The notes below the pieces were generated by a model. It saw only the letters and a program-made list of their open reading frames with translations, ran no database searches and was not told where the DNA came from. A stretch of 44,049 nt of DNA, taken from Bacteroidota bacterium. GTDB lineage: Bacteria; Bacteroidota; Bacteroidia; JAIBAJ01. Positions 34,769 to 40,757 of the stretch are shown piece after piece (the first letter of the stretch is position 1; each line of letters starts with the position of its first letter). The translations under genes and the position numbers were made by a program. The stretch is from assembly GCA_947475205.1 (NCBI GenBank), contig CANJNG010000016.1:1-44049 (forward strand). Direction: 5' to 3'.

Positions 34769-34877
34769 GCGTAGGGAGCCCCTACGCCCAGCGGGGCATG
34801 GGAGAAATTTTTGTTTTTTAGTGGCGTTAAAAACGCCGTTCTCAAAAGTCCTCGTTACGCTTTGCTAAACAAGGACT
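34769..34877 (-). repeat. Cluster of three hairpins downstream of the 81-aa gene
   Basis: Three perfect stems stand in a row: GCGTAGGG/CCCTACGC (34769-34787, 3-nt loop), GGCGTT/AACGCC (34823-34837, 3-nt loop) and AGTCCT/AGGACT (34847-34877, extendable by GTT/AAC past one mismatch). The last overlaps the stop codon of the 81-aa gene. No matching T-run makes a standard terminator, so it may stabilise a 3' end or be a structured RNA. Confidence 0.5.
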
Positions 34878-35121
34878 AGCGGGTTTCTTTATGTTTGTTA
34901 TATAGCATTTGGCAAACTTTATCCATTGCTTTAAATATGGCAACATCAAAATGGGTAGCCTTGGTAATGCTGGTTAAGGTTACAGCAGCATGGTAGAGCA
35001 TTTCATTGTCGTTGCGGCCAATACGCTCAATAAAATTTACTTTATTGCTACCTTTTGGCGAATCGGAAACAATTACCTCTTCTGTGTTTGTATCTACTGC
35101 AAACAAAAAATTATTATTCAT
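34876..35121 (-). CDS. Small orphan protein (81 aa)
   Basis: I do not recognise this gene. The 81-residue product begins with strands (MNNNFLFAVDTNTEEVIV) and continues as amphipathic helices (NDNEMLYHAAVTLTSITKAT, FDVAIFKAMDKVCQMLYNKH). It has no signal peptide and no metal-binding motif. It starts 15 bases after the exported HNH gene on the same strand, so the two are likely co-transcribed. An immunity or accessory protein for that nuclease is conceivable from the arrangement alone. Confidence 0.6.
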   Translation of the reverse strand: MNNNFLFAVDTNTEEVIVSDSPKGSNKVNFIERIGRNDNEMLYHAAVTLTSITKATHFDVAIFKAMDKVCQMLYNKHKETR

Positions 35122-35136
35122 TTTCTTATTTTTTAA

Positions 35137-35553
35137 TTATTGATGTAAATGGCACCTTCCGTTTGGGTTGGTTGTTCTCTTCTTGCATCTTGCTCCTTTT
35201 TTTGTAGTTCCCGAGCATTGTTGCGAAGTGCTTGATTCCTTCTTTATTGTGGTATTACCATTGCAACAATTTGTGCCAACTCTTCTATCGTGAATTTTAC
35301 AAACACAACTATTCGATTTGCTGCGATTACAGCTCATACAAAGCAACTGAATATTTGAAACATCGCTGGCACCGCCACAAGAAAATGGCATTATGTGGTC
35401 ATATTCCAAACTATTGGAACTTCCGCAGCATTGGCACACCCCTCCATCTCTAGTAAAAACAATTTTTTTTGTGGTAGCTGAAATATACCTGCTTTGCGTA
35501 AAGCCGCAAATGCTTATTAAGAACAGCAGCAGTAATAAACATATTTTTTTCAT
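35137..35553 (-). CDS. Exported HNH nuclease-like protein with C-terminal Cys/His tail
   Basis: This 138-residue protein begins with a clear signal peptide (MKKICLLLLLFLISICGFTQ). The HNH core lies at ~31-80: Cys40/Cys43 (VCQCCGSS), EYDHIMPFSCGG with Asp52 and His53, then LLCMSCNRSKS with Cys72, Cys75 and Asn76. HNH proteins cut DNA with one metal ion. Export of such a nuclease is unusual. The tail (QQCSGTTKKGARCKKR, then GRCHLHQ) is a separate Cys/His knuckle of the kind seen in small GTTKKGxRC proteins. A promoter-like TAGTTTTG lies ~200 bases upstream, leaving a long leader. The 81-aa gene follows 15 bases downstream. Confidence 0.82.
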   Translation of the reverse strand: MKKICLLLLLFLISICGFTQSRYISATTKKIVFTRDGGVCQCCGSSNSLEYDHIMPFSCGGASDVSNIQLLCMSCNRSKSNSCVCKIHDRRVGTNCCNGNTTIKKESSTSQQCSGTTKKGARCKKRTTNPNGRCHLHQ

Positions 35554-35750
35554 TTCAAAAAACGTTTGGGTAGTTCGTCAGCTTTCATTTTAAGATATTC
35601 AAGGAAACTATCTAAGCATATGCTGGCTATAAGCAAGGTGCAAAAACTTCAATACTGAAATCCGCTTTAGCGTTTTTGTTTTCTTTTTCGCGATAAGAAT
35701 AAAATAACTGTAAATTTTTGCTATAATTGAGTGCTTGCTACAAGCTTATG

Positions 35751-35758
35751 CAAAACTA
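35751..35758 (-). promoter_or_regulatory. Promoter-like TAGTTTTG overlapping the upstream stop codon
   Basis: On the minus strand the TAG stop of the 83-aa gene (35758-35756) is itself the first part of TAGTTTTG, followed by CATA. The same TAGTTTTGCATA phrase precedes the 83-aa gene at 36026-36015. It may drive the HNH gene with a leader of roughly 190 bases. Confidence 0.4.
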
Positions 35759-36007
35759 GTTGTTTCTAATATTTGAATCGTCGGTTGGAATTGAATTGAC
35801 GATATTTTCAATAATGGCTGCGTTAAAACTATTGCCACAAGAGCCACAAAGTGCTATAATTTCTTCGGAATCTATAACCGTAATTTCGACATTGTTTGTT
35901 GCAATAATAAATTCGCCTTGCTCAACATTTCTGTTAATACTCACATATGCGTTGCCATAGTAAATTACTTTACCGCATCTGTTACATTCCTTAAATTTTC
36001 TGTTCAT
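35756..36007 (-). CDS. Small zinc-ribbon-like protein (83 aa)
   Basis: This 83-residue soluble protein has two Cys pairs, CNRCGK (8-13) and LCGSCG (53-58), spaced like a zinc ribbon. Between them lie strands (VIYYGNAYVSINRNVEQGEF). The Asn/Asp-rich end is probably disordered. No catalytic residues are seen. It could bind nucleic acid or protein. It lies between the phosphoesterase and the exported HNH protein on the same strand, and carries its own TAGTTTTG box 12 bases before the ATG. Confidence 0.7.
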   Translation of the reverse strand: MNRKFKECNRCGKVIYYGNAYVSINRNVEQGEFIIATNNVEITVIDSEEIIALCGSCGNSFNAAIIENIVNSIPTDDSNIRNN

Positions 36008-36018
36008 TTATTTGTATG

Positions 36019-36026
36019 CAAAACTA
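36019..36026 (-). promoter_or_regulatory. Putative -7 element TAGTTTTG
   Basis: On the minus strand TAGTTTTG followed by CATA lies 12 bases before the ATG of the 83-aa gene. No -33 element is evident. It is the second copy of the phrase found at 35758-35751. Confidence 0.45.
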
Positions 36027-36094
36027 GTGTTTACAATAAAATAGCCTTTCTTTTAGCGTAAATTATGTTTGCTTTATTTTCAAGCTGGGGGGAA

Positions 36095-37006
36095 TCAAAC
36101 ATAAACAAGATTATGGTTAGCTAAGGTAGTTTCGCCATCATAGCGGTATGCAACCAGTTTTCCATGTTTAGCTACGCTGTAGTCGAGGCAACAAATGTTT
36201 TCTTTGTAAATGGATGGTTCGCCTTTAAGCCAATAATGACCGAAGAATACTTTTTTTTCCTTTGCACCATAATAATCAAGCGTCTTTAATTCGGATAGTT
36301 CAATGGGTTCTTCGGGCAAAACTTCAATTGATTCCACACTAATAGATTTGTAGGTCATCTTAGCGGGGTCTTCCCACCATTTTATCCTTATTTCGGTTCT
36401 TTTTGTGCCGTCTTTGTCGGAAAAGGAACTGTCTTGTGGCATTTTCATTTCTTTGCCTTTCAGAGTTTGGTCTATGGCTTCGTTTAATTTTGTGCCTTTC
36501 TTCACCGATTGATAAATAAGTTCGTCTGTCAAGCGGTCGTTTACTAATGTTTTTCTTAAATATTCAATGTGCTTCGTGTCCCAGCAAGCGTGAACGGCTC
36601 TAAATGTATCTGTTTCGTAATAGAGGGGCAAGGTTTTGAACCATTCTAAATAAAACTCATACTCTTTTTGCCGGTTGTGAAACTGCTTGAGGGTTTCATA
36701 GTGCTGAATAATGTTCTTGATTAAATGTTTGCGAAGATGGCCACCTTCGGTTTCTTGGAAATGGAAACACAAGGCATTGTATTCGTGATTACCCATTAAA
36801 GCAATGGCATTGCCCGAATCTACCATGGCTTTAACTATCTGAAGTGTTTCCCTGATTTTTGGCCCCCTATCAATGTAGTCGCCAACAAACAATACTTTGC
36901 TGTTCGGATGGGAATATACCCCTTTTTTTTTCGTGTATCCTAGCTTACGAAGTAAGGCTTTGAGTTTGGCTGCATGGCCGTGTATGTCTCCAATTAGGTC
37001 TATCAT
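36095..37006 (-). CDS. Calcineurin-like metallophosphoesterase (PrpE/ApaH-like)
   Basis: This 303-residue phosphatase of the PPP/ApaH-like group has the dimetal motifs DIHGH (Asp7, His9), GDYIDRG (42-48), GNHEY (72-76), a later His in FRAVHACWD and a final His in VFFGHYWLKG. The order and spacing match bacterial serine/threonine phosphatases and Ap4A hydrolases. A ~60-residue lysine-rich insert in the middle (LNEAIDQTLKGKEMKMPQDS) is not part of the core fold. Possible substrates are phosphoproteins, Ap4A-type alarmones or RNA caps. Its place in a defence-like gene run makes nucleotide or RNA turnover attractive, but this is inference. Confidence 0.9.
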   Translation of the reverse strand: MIDLIGDIHGHAAKLKALLRKLGYTKKKGVYSHPNSKVLFVGDYIDRGPKIRETLQIVKAMVDSGNAIALMGNHEYNALCFHFQETEGGHLRKHLIKNIIQHYETLKQFHNRQKEYEFYLEWFKTLPLYYETDTFRAVHACWDTKHIEYLRKTLVNDRLTDELIYQSVKKGTKLNEAIDQTLKGKEMKMPQDSSFSDKDGTKRTEIRIKWWEDPAKMTYKSISVESIEVLPEEPIELSELKTLDYYGAKEKKVFFGHYWLKGEPSIYKENICCLDYSVAKHGKLVAYRYDGETTLANHNLVYV

Positions 37007-37094
37007 TATTTGTGTTTTTTTATTTTCAAGCTAGGTTTGAGACCTGGCATACGAGTGCTAGTTGGGAAAGAAAGGCATACTGTTTCTCTTCCTT

Positions 37095-37880
37095 CTAATA
37101 ATATTCAATTTTACGCTCCTTATTAAATGATGGAATACCATCACGCATCAATACTTCAGTTATCCAGTGACCTTTATCATTATATATATAGGTATATTCC
37201 TGCATATAGTTATAAACCTTCGAAGTGTATTTGTAACCTTGTTCAAGACGAGGAGGTGAAGAAAAATATTCATGAATTCCATTTGGCTCGCCTTTTTTGT
37301 TTAAAGAAATTTTTTTAACTAAATTCCAATTATCATCGTATTCAAACTTTAGCCATTCGTCGTGTTGTCCTTCACACCCAGTTGTATATTCCTCAATGGG
37401 TTTATTATTTCCTGCGTGAATAGAACGGATCATAAGTTCCTTTTTACCAACTTCGTAGTTGGTTATAAAAATTGCATCTTCAACCGAAGTATAGAGATAT
37501 GTTCTTTTTTCAAGTATTTTAAACCCTTTACCCTCCTTCCAAAATTGACAAACTTCTTTTTCAATTTTGTCTTCTACATCATAACTAAAACTTGAAGTTG
37601 AAACAACTACGCTGGTTTCAGATTGCAATGTTAATGCTGTTACCAACTTTCCTTTTTTATCATACCCATAGAAAACCTTAGAGCTGCTGTGTTTTTCAGG
37701 ATGGACGCTATGCAATAAACGACCTTGCTTATTAAAATACAAATCATAATTCCTATAGGAAGGTTCCATCTTCAATTCAAATGGTTCTTTTGTTAGCTTT
37801 AATCGGGTAGTACGCACAGAAATTTTCTTTGCCCCTACTTCATAAAGTTTCATGAAATTTTGAAATTTAATTAAATCCAT
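37095..37880 (-). CDS. YD-repeat-like protein of unknown function
   Basis: The ATG at 37880 (MDLIKFQNF) is preferred to a TTG five codons earlier. The 261-residue product has no signal peptide. It has several strand-turn units of the YD type: YGYDKKGKLVTALTLQSE, FEYDDNWNLVKKISLNKKG and YIYNDKGHWITEVLMRDG. These resemble RHS/YwqK-style repeats seen both in toxin shells and in harmless hypothetical proteins. No toxin domain follows. It starts 30 bases after the stop of the clamp-like gene on the same strand. Confidence 0.7.
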   Translation of the reverse strand: MDLIKFQNFMKLYEVGAKKISVRTTRLKLTKEPFELKMEPSYRNYDLYFNKQGRLLHSVHPEKHSSSKVFYGYDKKGKLVTALTLQSETSVVVSTSSFSYDVEDKIEKEVCQFWKEGKGFKILEKRTYLYTSVEDAIFITNYEVGKKELMIRSIHAGNNKPIEEYTTGCEGQHDEWLKFEYDDNWNLVKKISLNKKGEPNGIHEYFSSPPRLEQGYKYTSKVYNYMQEYTYIYNDKGHWITEVLMRDGIPSFNKERKIEYY

Positions 37881-37910
37881 ATTCAATGATTTCAATCAAA
37901 AAATTTCAAA

Positions 37911-38228
37911 TCACAATGAAGTTAATGCAGCTATATCAACTCCGTTAATCTTTATGCGTTGGCCACCAAATGAAATTTCTATTTCTTTTGGGCGGGCATC
38001 TTTCACTATTTCGTAAAAATGCTTGAAAGGAAGCCTTGCACGGCCTGTGCCAGTGTTTTCACATTGCAGAACAACAGCCCCATTTGCTATAGAGATTTCT
38101 GCCGAATTATTTTTTACTAAAATTTCGCAAGGGAAAGTCAATGCACTTTTTGAGTTTCCTTTTACCATACCTGTAAAAGGCTTTAATGCCTGTAAAAGTG
38201 TGTCTTTAGCAATTTTAAATTGTACCAC
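37911..38228 (-). CDS. Single-domain protein resembling the DnaN sliding-clamp first domain
   Basis: This 105-residue protein starts with GTG at 38228. An in-frame TAA two codons upstream and no ATG before residue 21 leave no better start. Its pattern follows domain I of the DNA polymerase III beta clamp: FKIAKDTLLQALKPFTGMV (4-22), ALTFPCEILVKNNSAEISI, then ARLPFKHFYEIVKDARPKEI (64-83) and EISFGGQRIKINGV. In DnaN this is the VPARKFxDI...GRLxV block. Domains II and III are absent, so it cannot form a normal ring by itself. No other clamp gene is nearby. The similarity is by eye and moderate. Confidence 0.6.
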   Translation of the reverse strand: MVQFKIAKDTLLQALKPFTGMVKGNSKSALTFPCEILVKNNSAEISIANGAVVLQCENTGTGRARLPFKHFYEIVKDARPKEIEISFGGQRIKINGVDIAALTSL

Positions 38229-38288
38229 GTGTTAAGTATAAGAATTTATGCAAACTGTAGTCTATAATCAAATCATCAATTTAAAGGC

Positions 38289-38690
38289 TTACGATTTACG
38301 AATATATTCAAATACCAAGTTGTCTTGATATGAATAATTTGAGGTTTGAAAATTGCTGATTGGGGCAATTATAGCTTTTGAATTTTTAGTTAGTACCGAG
38401 TCTACTATTTCTTTTAGGTCTGCTGGAGAATCTTTCCATTTAACTAGGAATGTATTAAAGTTCAATAGAACAACTTTTGAATTTAGCATTTTAGAAATAC
38501 TAGAGATATAGTCGCCAAAATCTGATGCAAACGAATCATCATCAATTTCTGTTGTTGTTATTTGATTTGATTCTCTTACTTCAAAAACAGGCTTCTGCAA
38601 TTCCTTCCCTTTAAAATTAAAATTGACCTCTCCATCTTCGTATGTAATTTTTACAAATTGATTTATACTTAAGGATACTAAATACCACAT
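38289..38690 (-). CDS. Orphan protein of the type III R-M tail (133 aa)
   Basis: I do not recognise this gene. The 133-residue product begins MWYLVSLSINQFVKITYEDG and has mixed strands, an acidic stretch (TTTEIDDDSFASDFGDYISS) and a final alpha/beta part with ADLKEIVDSVLTKNSKAIIA. It has no signal peptide, cysteines or known motif. It starts 25 bases after the 47-aa frame and lies 60 bases before the clamp-like gene, so it is probably part of the same transcript as res and mod. Confidence 0.6.
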   Translation of the reverse strand: MWYLVSLSINQFVKITYEDGEVNFNFKGKELQKPVFEVRESNQITTTEIDDDSFASDFGDYISSISKMLNSKVVLLNFNTFLVKWKDSPADLKEIVDSVLTKNSKAIIAPISNFQTSNYSYQDNLVFEYIRKS

Positions 38691-38715
38691 AATAACTAGT
38701 TTTTTTCTTTATTAT

Positions 38716-38859
38716 CTACTCCTCATTTACAAATCCTTCCACATTTTCCTTTGCACTCAAAACAGTATCATATAATCTAACATTCTCACCTTCATGTTTG
38801 TTAAAGCTAATGTAGGCTAAACAGGCATTTTCGTATTTTGGTATAATGTAGTGTGTCAT
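38716..38859 (-). CDS. 47-aa small protein coupled to mod
   Basis: The frame begins two bases after the mod stop codon (TAAGAATG) and encodes 47 residues: MTHYIIPKYENACLAYISFN, then HEGENVRLYDTVLSAKENVE and GFVNEE. Composition and codon use look protein-like, and the spacing suggests translational coupling to mod. No family is recognised. Candidates by position are an R-M accessory or control peptide, which is inference. Confidence 0.55.
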   Translation of the reverse strand: MTHYIIPKYENACLAYISFNKHEGENVRLYDTVLSAKENVEGFVNEE

Positions 38860-38861
38860 TC

Positions 38862-40757
38862 TTAAAACACAATTTTCACATCCTCTTTATAGTTCTGCAA
38901 AGTTCCGTTTAGACTGGCTGTCCAACCGTCAATAAACACCTTGCCGTTTTTAATGGCGTTTGAATAGTCGTCACTATTTATTTTCTGGCTGTTGGTCATG
39001 TAGTAATGGTTGCCGATTTTATAAATGCAATCTTTCACCACTTCTTCGGGTACTTGTGTTGGTATATCCAAACCAATAGTGAAAATCATATTGTAAATAC
39101 GACTTAAAGCATCGGTTTCATTTTCAGTAATTGAAATTTGTCCCTTTTCATCCACTTTCAATTTTGGTGCTTCAACGCTGTCAAACACTTTAAAGCCAAT
39201 ATCTGGAACTTGTTTTTTATCTTCCTCAAACATTCCTGTTTTGCCGTTTTCAGTTTCTATTTGCTTTTTAATTTTTTCTCCTGCTCTTTTGATTCGTTCT
39301 ATTGTAATACTTGAAATTACTGGTGGTAAATTATTATCAATGCAAAACTTATATGCAGGTTTGTCTTGTTTAATTGGCTCACCTATTTGGCACAAAATAA
39401 ATTTACGGTTGCCTCCATCATCTGCATTTAGTTGCATTACTGCTTGTCCTGTAGTACCCGAACCTGCGAAAAAGTCAAGTACAATAAAATCATCATCACT
39501 TACCGATTTCGTCAGATTTAAAATCAGCTTAGATGGCTTCGTATACTCAAAATAGTTTTCATCAAACAAGTTCTTCATTTCATTATCGCTATCTTGATTA
39601 TCGCCCCAATCAAGAAGTAAATCAGTTATTGATTTTCTTTTCTCTTTTTCTTCTTCACCTACATCACGTCTTAAACCTTTATTGGCGGTTATAAATAGCA
39701 AATCGTTTTTAGTGTATTCTTTTATTTTATCTTGTGAAACTGAAAACTGAGCCTTTACTTTAACTTCGTCAGTTGTTTTACCATTTTTATATTTGACATC
39801 ATCCAAATATTCAATGCTCATTGTTTTAATTGTATAAATACCTTTTGGGATAACACCTTCATTACCTAACTTAACTCTAACACCTTTTGGAAATAGCCTT
39901 TCTGAATATTGATTTGTAAGATTTACAACTTTCTTGGTTGAATCTGAAATACCTTCAATTGACAATTTTTCTAATTCATTATAGTTTTTTGCGTAGACCA
40001 AGACATACTCCATCACTTTTGCTGTATGTTTTGCCAAAAATGACGGTTGCTTTTTTCTCTTCCATTTTAAACACTCTATAAAATTTTCCTCACCAAAAAT
40101 ATCATTGTCACAAAGTAGTTTTAGGTTGGCTTGTTCGTTATCGTCAATACTAATAAATATTACTCCATCTTTGCTTAATAAATCTCTTGCCAACAAAAGG
40201 CGTGGATACATAAAAGCTAACCAACCGTTGTGGCTCTTCTTAGATTTAAAACTAAAATCCATTCTTGCAAAATCGTTTTCACTCAAGTTTGCCAAGCCTA
40301 AAACTTCGGCCTCTTCTTTATCGAACTTGTCAGGGTAAACAAATTCATCACTTGTGGTATTGTAAGGTGGGTCAATGTAGATACACTTTATTTTTCCGCT
40401 GTAATGGGTTTTTAAGATTTTCAGGCTGTCGAGGTTGTCGCCTCTAATAACCAAGTTTTGAGTAGTATCAATGTCTTTGCTAAAAGAATTATTTAGGCGT
40501 AATTCCTTTTCTGTCTTTTGAGCATATTTAGCCCTAGCAAAGTTTCTGCCTACAAAGTTTAATCCGTATCCGTTTACTTTTTCGTCAATGGGCAAACCCA
40601 AAACGGTTTTTAGTTCTTCTAAATTTATTTCGGTGTCACGGATTATATTGGGGTAATTCTCTTTAAGAAAACTCAACAATTTATTTTCGTTGTTTTCTGT
40701 TCCAACAACTGTATATCCTGCGTTTATAAATTCTTCTTTTGCCATTGTTTTATGCAT
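38862..40757 (-). CDS. mod: Type III DNA methyltransferase (Mod subunit)
   Basis: This 631-residue adenine-N6 methyltransferase of the beta class marks one strand of a short asymmetric site and gives the complex its specificity. Catalytic motif IV is DPPYNT (129-134), preceded by VIRGDNLDSLKIL. The SAM-binding motif LDFFAGSGTTGQAVMQLN comes later (about 427-444), the order expected for this class. The ~290 residues between them are the target-recognition region. The ATG at 40757 overlaps the res stop by 8 bases. A second ATG four codons on (40745) also fits. No phase-variable repeat tract is seen in it. Confidence 0.96.
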   Translation of the reverse strand: MHKTMAKEEFINAGYTVVGTENNENKLLSFLKENYPNIIRDTEINLEELKTVLGLPIDEKVNGYGLNFVGRNFARAKYAQKTEKELRLNNSFSKDIDTTQNLVIRGDNLDSLKILKTHYSGKIKCIYIDPPYNTTSDEFVYPDKFDKEEAEVLGLANLSENDFARMDFSFKSKKSHNGWLAFMYPRLLLARDLLSKDGVIFISIDDNEQANLKLLCDNDIFGEENFIECLKWKRKKQPSFLAKHTAKVMEYVLVYAKNYNELEKLSIEGISDSTKKVVNLTNQYSERLFPKGVRVKLGNEGVIPKGIYTIKTMSIEYLDDVKYKNGKTTDEVKVKAQFSVSQDKIKEYTKNDLLFITANKGLRRDVGEEEKEKRKSITDLLLDWGDNQDSDNEMKNLFDENYFEYTKPSKLILNLTKSVSDDDFIVLDFFAGSGTTGQAVMQLNADDGGNRKFILCQIGEPIKQDKPAYKFCIDNNLPPVISSITIERIKRAGEKIKKQIETENGKTGMFEEDKKQVPDIGFKVFDSVEAPKLKVDEKGQISITENETDALSRIYNMIFTIGLDIPTQVPEEVVKDCIYKIGNHYYMTNSQKINSDDYSNAIKNGKVFIDGWTASLNGTLQNYKEDVKIVF

